From JAWVEV01 sp033856535 (GTDB taxonomy: Bacteria; Actinomycetota; Thermoleophilia; Miltoncostaeales; Miltoncostaeaceae), in assembly GCA_033856535.1 (NCBI GenBank), contig JAWVEV010000055.1:1-27534 (forward strand): a stretch of 27,534 nucleotides of DNA, given 5' to 3'. The notes under the pieces were generated by a model. That model was not told the origin of the DNA. It did not search any database and saw nothing but the letters and a program-made list of their open reading frames with translations. Shown in pieces: positions 1-7,568 of the stretch (within the stretch, counting starts at the first letter, position 1; every line of letters starts with the position of its first letter). A program made the translations under genes and the position numbers.

Positions 1-1
1 G

Positions 2-802
2 GCCCGCACCCGGACGGCCCACCGGGCTCTGGCCGAGGCCGGCGCGGAGCCGATCTACGGCGACCTCTCCGCGCCGATGGGCTGGCGTCACGACCTCGAC
101 GAGGCCGACGAGCTCTGGCACCTCGGCCTGCCGCGGCTGAACCCGCCGCTGCGCGCGGCCGGCGCCCGCAGGCGGGCGAGCGAGGCCCAGGCCGCCGCGA
201 CGGCGCTCGCCGGGATCTTCGCCGGCCGGCGGATCGTCGTCGCCTCCTCGGGCCTGGTCTACGGCGACCGCCCGGATCGGCCGGCCGACGAGGCCGACCG
301 GCTCGACCCCCTGCTCATGGCGCGCGCGGCCCACGCGGCCGAGCGGGCGCTCGCCGGACCCGAGACCCGCGTCGTGCGCCTGCCATGGGTCTACGGCCCC
401 GCCGGCCTGGCCCGCGACCTCATCGTGGGGCTCCGGATCGGCCGCTACCGGGTGGTCGGCCCCGGCGACAACACCTGGTCGCTGCTCGGCATCGAGGACG
501 CCGTGGACGCCCTGCTCGCGGCCGCCGCCGGCCCCCCGGGGATCTACAACGCGGCCGAGGCCGACGTGCCGACCCAGCTCGAGGTGGTGCGCGCGCTCTG
601 CGCGATGCCGGGGCTGCGGGTGCCCGACCACGTTCCGCCCGCGATCGGGAGGGTGTCGCTCGGCGGGGCGATGACCCAGGCGCTCACGGCCTCGCTCCAG
701 CTCCGCACCGACAAGCTCCGGGCGCTCGGCTGGGCGCCCTCGGGCGACTGGCGGATCAGCCTCCCGAAGCTGGCGGAGGAGTCGCTGCCCCTCCCGGGAT
801 GA
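2..802 (+). CDS. NAD-dependent epimerase/SDR-like protein, 5'-truncated
   Basis: The reading frame is open from base 2, so the N-terminus, including the Rossmann GxxGxxG loop, lies outside the window; 266 residues are visible. The start resembles the beta-strand region of extended SDR proteins (ALAEAGAEPIYGDL). A strand ending in SSGLVYG and a later RLPWVYGPAG are typical of the NAD-dependent epimerase/dehydratase family. The segment that should carry the catalytic YxxxK reads LLMARAAHAAERAL: Met (317-319) stands where Tyr is expected and Ala (329-331) where Lys is expected. The protein may therefore be a binding or regulatory relative rather than an active oxidoreductase. An ATG at 77 is only an internal Met. 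Its last 47 bp overlap the convergent gene on the minus strand. Family is fairly sure; substrate unknown. Confidence 0.75.
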   Translation, partial: ARTRTAHRALAEAGAEPIYGDLSAPMGWRHDLDEADELWHLGLPRLNPPLRAAGARRRASEAQAAATALAGIFAGRRIVVASSGLVYGDRPDRPADEADRLDPLLMARAAHAAERALAGPETRVVRLPWVYGPAGLARDLIVGLRIGRYRVVGPGDNTWSLLGIEDAVDALLAAAAGPPGIYNAAEADVPTQLEVVRALCAMPGLRVPDHVPPAIGRVSLGGAMTQALTASLQLRTDKLRALGWAPSGDWRISLPKLAEESLPLPG

Positions 803-1097
803 GCGGGACGTTGCTCGCCAGCCGAGGCTCGCCGGCGACCGTGTAGCGGATGTCCAGGCTGTCGCCCTTCAGGTCGCCGTAGACGCCGATCCCGATGGCC
901 AGCATCACCTTGCGGCCCATCCCCAGCGGCGGCCGGGCCCGAAGCGGCGGGTCGAAGCGGACCCTGCCGCCGTCGACCGTGAACCGGTCGCCCTCGGCCA
1001 ACTCCTCGCCGTTCACGTAGACCCGGATCGGGGGCTCGGCCCCCACGGGCAGGGGCACGCTCCAGACGTCGTTCGGCCCCGCCGCGCGCGTGCTCAT
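756..1097 (-). CDS. Small conserved-looking protein of unknown function
   Basis: A 113-residue soluble protein that I do not recognise. It looks beta-rich: a strand with IRVYVNGEEL, then FTVDGGRVRFDPPL, then a Gly/Val/Ile-rich strand (MLAIGIGVYGDLKGD) and a final LDIRYTV. This pattern suggests a small beta-sandwich or barrel. There is no signal peptide, membrane helix or obvious catalytic motif. It overlaps the end of the convergent SDR-like gene by 47 bp and is divergent from the diguanylate cyclase. A CATGAT hexamer on the minus strand (1111-1106) lies 8 nt before the ATG and could be the -10 of a leaderless promoter. The amino-acid composition is protein-like and the strand pattern coherent, which supports a real gene; function cannot be assigned. 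Confidence 0.65.
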   Translation of the reverse strand: MSTRAAGPNDVWSVPLPVGAEPPIRVYVNGEELAEGDRFTVDGGRVRFDPPLRARPPLGMGRKVMLAIGIGVYGDLKGDSLDIRYTVAGEPRLASNVPLIPGGAATPPPASGG

Positions 1098-1140
1098 CGC
1101 GCCCGATCATGCCCTGCGAGGCCGGTCGGCGCAGCGCGAC

Positions 1141-1169
1141 GGTGACGACGCGGTGCAGGCGGCCCATAA
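1141..1169 (+). promoter_or_regulatory. Putative leaderless promoter of the diguanylate cyclase
   Basis: GGTGAC (1141-1146) and CATAAT (1164-1169) are separated by 17 bp, a good sigma-70-type arrangement. Transcription would start about 7 nt later, on or next to the GTG at 1177. This favours 1177 over the upstream GTG at 1090 as the gene start. Confidence 0.55.
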
Positions 1170-1176
1170 TCGCGGG

Positions 1177-2568
1177 GTGGACGGTCTCCGCGGAACGGAG
1201 CTCCGGCGGCTCGTCGACGCCAGCCTCGACGCATTCCTCGTCCTCGAGGAGGACGGCGCCGGCCTGCGCGTGGTCGAGCTCAACACCGCGGCGGAGCGTC
1301 TGCTCGGCCTGACCCGCGGCCGGGCGCGCGGGATGCCGGTCGACGAGCTTCCCATGGCGATCGTGGGCGGCCGGCTGACCGACGCGTACCTGGCCGTCGT
1401 CGACGGCAACGAGCCGCTCGAGGGCCGCGTCGAGCTCTCCGTCCCCGGGGCGGAGGGGCTCGTCCTGCGCCAGCGTGCGGTCAGGGTCGGGCGCGGCGTC
1501 GCCGTCACGGTGCGCGACCTCACCTCGCAGCGCGACGTCGACGAGAGCCTGCGCCGCCAGCTCCACGACAACCGCCGGCTGGCCGAGGAGCAGACCGCCC
1601 TCCGGCGCGTGGCCACGGCCGTCGCCAGCGAGGACGATCCGAGCGGCGTGTTCTCGCTGGTCGCCGAGGAGGTCGCCCGCCTGCTGGAGATGGACGCGGC
1701 GATGGTCTGCCGCTTCTCGGCCGAGTGGGCCACGATCGTCGGCGCCTTCGGCCGCGGCGGAGCCGAGGTCGGCCTGACCGCGCCGCTCACCGGCGAGGGG
1801 GTCCTCGCGACCGTCAACGCCACCCGCCGGGCGGCGCGGGTGGACAGCTACCGGGCGCTCGCGCGGAGCCTCGACGCCGAGGAGCCACCCGTGCCCGCCG
1901 GATTCCGGGCCGGCGTCGGCGTGCCCATCCGGGTCGGGTCGAGCGTCTGGGGCGCGATCCTGGCGGTCCAGCTCGAGGACCGGCCGATCCCGCCGGACGC
2001 CGAGAGCCGCCTGCTCGGCTTCGGCGACCTGATCGGCCTGGCGATCGCCAACGCGGACGCCCGCCGGCGGCTGGCCGAGGAGGCCACCACCGACAGCCTC
2101 ACCGGCCTCGCGAACCACCGGAGCTTCCACGAGCGCCTGCAGGGCAGCGTCGCCGTGGCCCGCCGGCACGGGCGGCCGCTCTCCCTGGTCGTCCTCGACA
2201 TCGACTTCTTCAAGCGGGTCAACGACCAGCACGGCCACCAGGCGGGCGACCGGGTGCTGGTCGAGGTGGCGCAGCGGCTGCTGCGGCAGGCGCGATCGGG
2301 CGAGCTGGTGGCCCGGGTGGGCGGCGAGGAGTTCGGCTGGCTCCTGCCCGACGCCGACGGGGCGGGCGCGCTCGCGGCCGCGGAGCGGGCGCGGCAGGCG
2401 ATCGCCTCGCGACCGTTCCCCGGGGTGGGGTCGCTCACCATCTCGGCCGGCGTCGCCGAGGTCGCGCCGGACGAGGCGCCCGGCGAGCTCTACCGGCGCG
2501 CCGACGAGGCGCTCTACGAGGCGAAGACGGCGGGGAGGGACCTCAGCAAGCTGGCGCCCTCGGCGTGA
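1177..2568 (+). CDS. PAS-GAF-GGDEF diguanylate cyclase
   Basis: Predicted to make the second messenger c-di-GMP from two GTP. From the GTG at 1177 the protein has 463 residues and no membrane segment, so it is a cytosolic sensor-cyclase. A PAS-like domain (about 5-110; DAFLVLEEDGAGLRVVELN) is followed by a short linker helix, a GAF domain (about 135-300; GVGVPIRVGSSVWGAI) and a GGDEF domain (about 303-460). The active-site loop is GGEEF at residues 382-386, a functional variant in many cyclases. The upstream inhibitory I-site position reads RSGE rather than RxxD, so product inhibition may be weak or absent. The start is chosen from the -10-like CATAAT 7 nt upstream; starting at 1090 would add 29 residues and overlap the divergent gene. 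No EAL domain or c-di-GMP effector is adjacent. Confidence 0.9.
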   Translation: MDGLRGTELRRLVDASLDAFLVLEEDGAGLRVVELNTAAERLLGLTRGRARGMPVDELPMAIVGGRLTDAYLAVVDGNEPLEGRVELSVPGAEGLVLRQRAVRVGRGVAVTVRDLTSQRDVDESLRRQLHDNRRLAEEQTALRRVATAVASEDDPSGVFSLVAEEVARLLEMDAAMVCRFSAEWATIVGAFGRGGAEVGLTAPLTGEGVLATVNATRRAARVDSYRALARSLDAEEPPVPAGFRAGVGVPIRVGSSVWGAILAVQLEDRPIPPDAESRLLGFGDLIGLAIANADARRRLAEEATTDSLTGLANHRSFHERLQGSVAVARRHGRPLSLVVLDIDFFKRVNDQHGHQAGDRVLVEVAQRLLRQARSGELVARVGGEEFGWLLPDADGAGALAAAERARQAIASRPFPGVGSLTISAGVAEVAPDEAPGELYRRADEALYEAKTAGRDLSKLAPSA

Positions 2569-2592
2569 CGGGCACCCGAGGCGCCCGGGTGC

Positions 2593-2622
2593 GATACTTC
2601 GCTTCGCAACCAAGCGGGGAGG
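2593..2622 (+). promoter_or_regulatory. Putative -10 and ribosome binding site for the SnoaL-like gene
   Basis: GATACT (2593-2598) could be a -10 box, giving a leader of about 20 nt. GGGGAGG (2616-2622) is a strong Shine-Dalgarno 4 nt before the GTG at 2627. This leadered arrangement contrasts with the leaderless pattern of many neighbours. Confidence 0.45.
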
Positions 2623-2626
2623 CGAC

Positions 2627-3112
2627 GTGGCGATCACCACGGGCACGATGACCGACGAGCAGCGCAAGTCCGTCGCGCTGGAGTACCTCAAGGCGTTCGA
2701 CGCGGGCGGGACCACGTCGAGCGGCGGCAGCATCCTCGACCTCTTCGCCGACGACGCGCAGGTCTACTTCCCGAAGTGGGGCCTCGCGACCGGCAAGGAC
2801 CAGATCGGCCGGCTCTTCGGCGACGTGGGCGGCACCTTGACGGGGATCCTCCACGACTACGCCGGCTTCAACTGGGTCATGACGGGGACCGACGTGTTCG
2901 CCTGCGAGGGCACGAGCGCCGGTGAGCATCGCGACGGGGCCTGGCGGGCGGGGGTGACCCACGCCGGCCGCTGGTGTGACGTGTTCGAGGTGCGCGACTT
3001 CCTGATCCAGCGCTGCTTCATCTACCTCGACCCCGACTACGCGGGGCGCGACACCGACCGCTACCCGTGGCTCTCGGCCGACGGGCGCGATCCGGCGACG
3101 CCGCTCGGCTGA
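2627..3112 (+). CDS. SnoaL/NTF2-like protein
   Basis: A 161-residue protein with the layout of the SnoaL-like NTF2 superfamily: an N-terminal helix (SVALEYLKAFDAGG), a LDLFADDAQVYFPKWG segment, a GKDQIGRLF helix, then strands ending in WCDVFEVRDFLIQRCFIYLDPDY. The superfamily forms a cone-shaped alpha+beta pocket used by hydroxylases, isomerases and binding proteins; the substrate cannot be read from sequence. The start is the GTG at 2627, supported by GGGGAGG 4 nt upstream. A downstream ATG at 2648 is possible but has no comparable ribosome binding site. The gene converges on the PAC2 gene with only 4 bp between the two stop codons, leaving no room for a separate terminator. No signal peptide. 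Confidence 0.8.
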   Translation: MAITTGTMTDEQRKSVALEYLKAFDAGGTTSSGGSILDLFADDAQVYFPKWGLATGKDQIGRLFGDVGGTLTGILHDYAGFNWVMTGTDVFACEGTSAGEHRDGAWRAGVTHAGRWCDVFEVRDFLIQRCFIYLDPDYAGRDTDRYPWLSADGRDPATPLG

Positions 3113-3116
3113 CCGC

Positions 3117-4019
3117 CTAGGAGACCTGCGGGTCGTCGCCCTCGGCGTCCCCGCCGCCGCCCTCGCGCTGGCGCAGGAACCGCTCCAGCTCGCCGGCGAG
3201 GTCCTCGCCGGTACCGAAGAGGGTGGGGTCGACGCCCGGCTCGGCGTCGGCGGCCTCCTCCAGGCGCGCCACCAGGTTCTGCAGGCCGGGGTCGGCGTCC
3301 ACCGCTCGGCTCACGCGGCGCTCGTGCTCGACCGTGGCCTCCTCGAGCTCGGACGCGTCGACCGCCACGCCGGACACGGCCTCCAGGCCGCGGACCAGGG
3401 CCAGGGCGCCCTTCGGGTCCATCACGTTCGCCGTGTAGTGGGGGACCGGCGCCCAGAGGGAGACCGCCTGCATCCCGCGGTCGCACGCCGTCTGGTGGAG
3501 CGTGCCGACGATCCCGGTGGGGCCGCGGTACTCGGGCTGGCGCGTGCCGAGGGGGGCGATCAGCGCCGGGTCGGACGCCATGCCGGTCAGGCGCACCGGC
3601 CGCCCGTGCGGCACGTCGGCGAGCAGCGCGCCGAGCGTGACCATCAGGTCGGCGCCGAGCTCCTCCACCAGGTCGAGCACCGCCCCGCAGAACGAGCGCC
3701 AGCGCAGGCTGGGCTCCGGGCCCACCAACAGCAGCAGGTCGCGGTCGGCGCCGGGGGTGCGCGCCTCGTAGATCTCGATCTTCGGCCAGTCGATCGCGCC
3801 GCCGCCCTCGTTGGACAGGTCGATCGTCGGCCGGACGGTGCCGTAGTCGAAGAGCTCCTCGTCGTCGAGGACCGCGATCCGGGTGGCGCCGAGCCGCTTG
3901 CCGACCAGGGCGACGGCGGTGGAGGCGGCGCCGGCGGCGTCGTTCCATCCGAGGAACGCCGCGACGGCGGCGGGCGTGCGCAGGCCCTCGGGGCGGCGCT
4001 CCCAGCGGGGGCTGATCAT
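3117..4019 (-). CDS. PAC2 family protein
   Basis: A 300-residue protein matching the PAC2 (proteasome assembly chaperone 2-like) family common in actinobacteria and archaea. Supporting segments are FLGWNDAAGAASTAV near the N-terminus, the FDYGTVRPTIDLSNEG stretch, LLLVGPEPSLRWRSF, GADLMVTLGALLADVPHGRP, and TGIVGTLHQTACDRGMQAVSLWAPVPHY. PAC2 domains bind proteasome-related partners in eukaryotes; in bacteria the role is not settled. The C-terminal third (about 215-300) is acidic and probably helical, ending in a Gly/Glu/Asp-rich tail. No proteasome or Pup genes are in the window. A CAGGAT hexamer on the minus strand (4031-4026) lies 6 nt before the ATG and may be a leaderless -10. Family assignment is firm; function is not. 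Confidence 0.88.
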   Translation of the reverse strand: MISPRWERRPEGLRTPAAVAAFLGWNDAAGAASTAVALVGKRLGATRIAVLDDEELFDYGTVRPTIDLSNEGGGAIDWPKIEIYEARTPGADRDLLLLVGPEPSLRWRSFCGAVLDLVEELGADLMVTLGALLADVPHGRPVRLTGMASDPALIAPLGTRQPEYRGPTGIVGTLHQTACDRGMQAVSLWAPVPHYTANVMDPKGALALVRGLEAVSGVAVDASELEEATVEHERRVSRAVDADPGLQNLVARLEEAADAEPGVDPTLFGTGEDLAGELERFLRQREGGGGDAEGDDPQVS

Positions 4020-4107
4020 CGGGTGATCCTGTCAGTTCGGGCCGCGCCGCGCGTCGGGACCCCCCGCCAGGGCGCGGACCCGCCCCGCTCCGCTAGGTTG
4101 CCCCACC
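4020..4107. promoter_or_regulatory. Divergent promoter region, PAC2 gene / FAD monooxygenase
   Basis: This 88-bp gap carries a -10-like hexamer for each direction. CAGGAT on the minus strand (4031-4026) is 6 nt from the PAC2 ATG; TAGGTT on the plus strand (4094-4099) is 8 nt from the monooxygenase GTG at 4108. Neither gene has a convincing Shine-Dalgarno, so both may be leaderless. -35 boxes are not clear. Confidence 0.4.
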
Positions 4108-5133
4108 GTGAGGATCGTGATCGTCGGCGGCGGCATGGTCGGAATGACCTTCGCCCACCTCCTGCGCAGGCGCGGGGTCGAGCCCGTGGTGCTGGAGCGC
4201 ATGCCCGCCGGCCACTACATCCCGCGCGGGTACATGCTCGGCTTCCAGGGCTACGAGTCGCTGGAGGAGATCGGCGTGTACGAGGAGGTCCGGGACGCCG
4301 GCCGGCCGATTGCGCCCCGCCCGGACCAGCCGCCGGTCGCGGTCGCGGTGCGCTTCGGCGCCCTGATCGAGGCCCTCCAGCGCGACCTGCCGATCGTGAA
4401 CGAGACCACGGTCACCGACCTCATCCGCGACGACAGCGGCCGCGTGGTCGGGGTCCAGGCCGACGGGCCCGGCGGCTCGACCACCTACGAGGCCGACCTG
4501 GTGGTGGCCTGCGACGGCATGAACTCTCCCACCCGCCGGATGGCGGGGCTCGAGGCCGAGTTCGACGCGCTCCCTGAGGCCTCGCTGGGCTTCATGAGCC
4601 CGTCGGTCGCCGACACCTCGTTCGCGATGGCCTACATGTCCGACGGCGGGCACATCGGCATGCTCTCCTGGTTCCAGGGCTCCGCCGGCTGGCGCAGCAT
4701 CGAGCGGGTCGGCGCCGAGGCGGCGCTGGCGCCGGGGCTCGACGCCATCAAGGAGATGTGGGTGAGCCTGCTGCCGGCGTCCGCGTCGGCCATCGAGGGC
4801 GTCACCTCGCTCGACCAGGTCCGCTACTCCGAGCTGAGCCTGCTGCGCTGTCCCCGCTGGTGGGTCCCGGGCGTCGCGATCATCGGCGACGCGGCCCACT
4901 TCTTCGGCCCGGAGACCGGCATCAGCTCGGGCATCGGCATGGGCGACGCCCATGCCTTCGCCCAGGCGATCGCCCACTACCCGGACGACCCCGACGCGGC
5001 CTGCGCCACCTACGAGACCTGGCGCGGACCGGTCGTGCGGCCCTACGAGGCGGCCGACCCGGGCCGCCAGCGCATGCTCATCGCGGGGCAGGTCCAGCCG
5101 CTCCCGCACGAGCGCTGGCCCCCGGCCGAGTAG
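4108..5133 (+). CDS. FAD-dependent monooxygenase (PHBH-like)
   Basis: A 341-residue class A flavoprotein monooxygenase-like protein, expected to hydroxylate or oxidise a small organic substrate using FAD and NAD(P)H. The N-terminal dinucleotide-binding fold has VIVGGGMVGMTFAHLL followed by the acidic strand end VVLER. The family's DG motif appears as VACDGMNSPTRR near residue 135, and the second FAD-binding motif as IIGDAAHFFGPETGISSGIG near residue 260. All three signatures are in the expected order and the length fits a single-domain enzyme. The GTG start sits 8 nt after a TAGGTT hexamer, so translation may be leaderless. The stop codon lies inside a perfect inverted repeat. Substrate and pathway are unknown; no co-transcribed gene helps. 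Confidence 0.88.
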   Translation: MRIVIVGGGMVGMTFAHLLRRRGVEPVVLERMPAGHYIPRGYMLGFQGYESLEEIGVYEEVRDAGRPIAPRPDQPPVAVAVRFGALIEALQRDLPIVNETTVTDLIRDDSGRVVGVQADGPGGSTTYEADLVVACDGMNSPTRRMAGLEAEFDALPEASLGFMSPSVADTSFAMAYMSDGGHIGMLSWFQGSAGWRSIERVGAEAALAPGLDAIKEMWVSLLPASASAIEGVTSLDQVRYSELSLLRCPRWWVPGVAIIGDAAHFFGPETGISSGIGMGDAHAFAQAIAHYPDDPDAACATYETWRGPVVRPYEAADPGRQRMLIAGQVQPLPHERWPPAE

Positions 5134-5147
5134 GTCGCCCTACTCGG
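5126..5147. terminator. Perfect palindromic hairpin around the monooxygenase stop codon
   Basis: CCGAGTAGG (5126-5134) and CCTACTCGG (5139-5147) form a perfect 9-bp stem with a 4-nt TCGC loop. The monooxygenase TAG (5131-5133) lies within the left arm. There is no T-tract, as is common for actinobacterial hairpin terminators, so it could act in either direction. Because it is palindromic, GAG-TAG also appears on the minus strand at 5145-5140. Confidence 0.55.
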
Positions 5148-5453
5148 AGCGCGCGCGGAGCTCCCGGACGCCGCGCTGGATGCGCCCGGACCGGCGCCGG
5201 GTGCAGCGCCGGGGCCCGCCCCGGGCCGATCCGGCGACCGCGACGCGGGCGCGACGCCAAGCTGCGCGAGCTCGCCGCCGGCCGAGCTCGACGTGACCGA
5301 CGAGCGGTTCGCGCCGCCGTGGAGTCGACCGCGTACTTCGTCGTCGCCGACCTCGGCACGTGCCTCGGAAGCCCGCTTCCGGGGCGGGTGGAGGCAGGTG
5401 TCCATCCGTCCCGGAATCGAACGGGCGCGGTCGCGCGGGCGGCCGCCCGGCCG
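5148..5453. other. Stretch without a recognisable gene
   Basis: About 300 bp between the monooxygenase hairpin and the end of the secreted protein gene. Frames here are open because of high GC but translate to Arg/Ala/Pro-rich sequence with no domain pattern. One minus-strand frame does end in a TAG inside the palindrome (5142-5140), so a decayed minus-strand gene is possible but unsupported. A tRNA T-loop-like word near 5412-5421 lacks a complete tRNA around it. Confidence 0.5.
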
Positions 5454-6269
5454 CTAGCGCGGGGTGAAGCGGGTCTCCACCCCTGACTCGTCGTCGCCCA
5501 GCCCGTATGTGCGCCCGGCCTGGAGCGCCACAGTCACCCACACCGAGACGCCGTCCGGGATGGTCTGCATGGCGCCGAGCATGGTGATCGGCGATGGCCC
5601 CGCGGGGAGGCGGCCGGATTGCTCGATCCCGGCGGCCCAGCGGTCGGCCTCGCCAGGTGTGCTGCCCCGACGGAGCGAGGTCAGGCGGAAGCCGCGGGGG
5701 GCGCCTGCGGCGACCCGCAGCTCGAGCGTGACGATGCCGGCATGGAGGGCCGGGATGTCGAAGGCGTCGGCGCGTGCGGTGATGACGACGTCGGCGTGCG
5801 GCGGCGGGGCGCCGGAGTCCCCGGCCACCCGGAAGACCCGGGACAGGCCGCGCGCGACCCCGGGGACGCCCCTGCCGTCGGGGACCGCGTCGAAGACGAC
5901 GTAGACACCGGGGCGCAGGACGCGGCTGACGGTCACCGCCGCCCCCGCGGTGAGGTTCCCGGGTCCCCCGACGTCGTGCAGCCAGGCCGGCGGGCGCCCG
6001 CCGCGTCCGATGCGCCGGACGGCCGCCCGAACCTCGTCGACGCCGTGGCCGGCGTCGGCCCGGCCCATCGCGAACTCGTGAATCCGGGTGCCCGCGTTGG
6101 CGAAGCGCATCGCGGTCATCCCTCCGGCGACGCGGCCCGGCATCGTGATCGCGGCGTCCGTCACCGTGACGGCGACGGGCGTCGGTGGCGCCGGCGCGGC
6201 GGTGGACACTCCTGCGGCGGTGAGGGCCGCGGCCATCACCGCGGCGCCCATGGACAGTGCTCGGAGCAT
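5454..6269 (-). CDS. Secreted cupredoxin-like protein
   Basis: A 271-residue exported protein. Residues 1-25 form a Sec signal peptide (Arg, then an Ala/Met/Val-rich core, cleavage probably near STAAPAP). The mature part starts with a beta-rich segment (VAVTVTDAAITMPGRVAGG) followed by MRFANAGTRIHEFAMGR, which resembles the N-G-x-x-x-H-E-F region of plastocyanin/cupredoxin-like domains. A full set of copper ligands (Cys, Met, second His) is not evident, so metal binding is doubtful. The second half looks like another beta-sandwich. AGGAGG on the minus strand, 8 nt before the ATG, is a strong Shine-Dalgarno and fixes the start. The gene is divergent from a two-component operon across 165 bp, which suggests, without proof, that the regulator controls it. 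Confidence 0.65.
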   Translation of the reverse strand: MLRALSMGAAVMAAALTAAGVSTAAPAPPTPVAVTVTDAAITMPGRVAGGMTAMRFANAGTRIHEFAMGRADAGHGVDEVRAAVRRIGRGGRPPAWLHDVGGPGNLTAGAAVTVSRVLRPGVYVVFDAVPDGRGVPGVARGLSRVFRVAGDSGAPPPHADVVITARADAFDIPALHAGIVTLELRVAAGAPRGFRLTSLRRGSTPGEADRWAAGIEQSGRLPAGPSPITMLGAMQTIPDGVSVWVTVALQAGRTYGLGDDESGVETRFTPR

Positions 6270-6434
6270 CGGCCCCTCCTCGGTCGTGATGTTTCGGCCA
6301 CGCTATGGGCGCCCCGACGGGGCGGCGTCGGCGCCGGCGGCGATCCGCATCACCCCGTGGAGCGATCCGCGCCGGCGCACATCGCTCCGCAGACGGATGG
6401 CGCCGGAGGTCCGCGACGACGTAGCGTCACGCCC
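6270..6434. promoter_or_regulatory. Divergent promoter region with a spaced direct repeat
   Basis: The region separates the secreted protein from the two-component operon. A 9-bp direct repeat, GCGATCCGC, occurs at 6340-6348 and 6362-6370, exactly 22 bp apart (two helical turns), with a related inverted ATCGC at 6381-6385. TAGCGT (6422-6427), 7 nt before the kinase ATG, is the likely -10 of a leaderless promoter. The repeat lies about 65-95 bp upstream of that start, a plausible site for a NarL/LuxR-type activator. Confidence 0.45.
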
Positions 6435-7568
6435 ATGAGCGCGCGCATCCCGGCCGACCGTCGCGCCCTCGTCGATTGGGCCGTCGCGGCCGGCCTCGTC
6501 GGCCTGCTTGTCGTCCAGGTACTGACGCTCGACGTGCGCGGCTCCGAGAAGGCCGGCGTCTGCGCCTGGGCGCTCGCGCTGTTCGTGCCCCTTGCGCTGC
6601 GGCACCGGATGCCGGTCGCGCTGATGGCCCTGGTCGCTGCCGGGGGCCTCGCCGGCAGCTGGCTGCCGAAGGCGGTGACGGACGTCGAGGCGGTCGGGCT
6701 GATCCTCTTGGTCGCGGTCTACGGCGGCGCGGCCCACACGTCGGGACGGCGGACGGTCGCGGCGGGCGGCCTCACCGTCCTCGCCGCGGTGGCTGCCCTC
6801 GCCGCTGACCCCGACGGATTCAACTTCGCCGGCGTCCTTTTCTTTTCACTCCTGTTCGGTGGCCCGTGGGCCGCCGGGCGCGTCGTGCGCCGGCGGCGGG
6901 TCGGCGAGGCGCGCATGCAGGAGGAGCGCGACGCCGCGCGCGCGGCGATTGCCGATGAGCGCGCGCGCATCGCCCGGGAGTTGCACGACGTGGTCGCGCA
7001 CGCGATCAGCGTGATCGTGCTGCAGGCGCGCGGGGGGCGGCGCCTGCTCGACACCGAGCCCGAGGAGGCGCGCGGCGCGCTGTCCACGATCGAGCGCACG
7101 GGCCAGCAGGCGCTGACCGAGATGCGGCGCCTGGTCGGGCTCCTGCGCGAGGACGGCCCCGACCTGCCCCTCGCGCCTCAGCCCGGCCTCGGGCGGCTGG
7201 TCGCGCTCGTGGGGCAGGTGCGCGACGCGGGGCTGCCGGTGGAGCTCGCGGTCGAGGGCGCGCCGGTTGGGGTGCCGCCCGGCGTGGACCTCTCGGCCTT
7301 CCGGATTGTCCAGGAGGCCCTGACCAACGCCTTGAAGCACGCCGGCCCGGCACGGGCACGGGTGCTGCTCCGCTATGAGCCCGACGGCATCTGGCTCGAC
7401 GTCAGCGACGATGGGACGGGCGGCGCCGGCGGGGCGGACGGCATGGGGCACGGGCTCGCGGGAATCCGCGAGCGGGTGGCGCTCTTCGGGGGTGACATGG
7501 ACGCAGGCCCGCGCGAAGGGGGCGGGTTCGCCGTCCGGGCCCGCCTGCCCTATGCGAGCGAGCGGTGA
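6435..7568 (+). CDS. NarL-type sensor histidine kinase
   Basis: A 377-residue membrane sensor kinase of the HisKA_3 class. The N-terminal third (about 12-150) has four to five hydrophobic helices and almost no extracytoplasmic loop, so it probably senses something in or near the membrane. A basic stretch (GRVVRRRR) leads into a coiled coil and the dimerisation box ERARIARELHDVVAHAIS, with the phosphoacceptor His at residue 184. The ATPase domain shows the N-box (FRIVQEALTNALKHA), a DDGTG G1 box and GHGLAGIRERV. The ATG at 6435 follows a TAGCGT -10-like hexamer by 7 nt; longer in-frame starts upstream would run through the promoter. It overlaps the response regulator by 4 nt (GTGA), so the two are translationally coupled partners. 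Confidence 0.92.
   Translation: MSARIPADRRALVDWAVAAGLVGLLVVQVLTLDVRGSEKAGVCAWALALFVPLALRHRMPVALMALVAAGGLAGSWLPKAVTDVEAVGLILLVAVYGGAAHTSGRRTVAAGGLTVLAAVAALAADPDGFNFAGVLFFSLLFGGPWAAGRVVRRRRVGEARMQEERDAARAAIADERARIARELHDVVAHAISVIVLQARGGRRLLDTEPEEARGALSTIERTGQQALTEMRRLVGLLREDGPDLPLAPQPGLGRLVALVGQVRDAGLPVELAVEGAPVGVPPGVDLSAFRIVQEALTNALKHAGPARARVLLRYEPDGIWLDVSDDGTGGAGGADGMGHGLAGIRERVALFGGDMDAGPREGGGFAVRARLPYASER

Noticed and set aside
1090..1176. GTG 1090 as start of the diguanylate cyclase
   Set aside because: It would overlap the divergent gene and read through the CATAAT promoter; the added residues show no domain character.
544..2733. Very long minus-strand ORF opposite the cyclase
   Set aside because: Arg/Ala/Gly/Pro-rich shadow with no domain pattern; the plus strand encodes a complete PAS-GAF-GGDEF protein.
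5405..5430. T-loop-like GGAATCGAAC suggesting a minus-strand tRNA
   Set aside because: The T-stem pairs poorly or needs an 8-nt loop, and no acceptor, D or anticodon arms can be drawn at the right distances.
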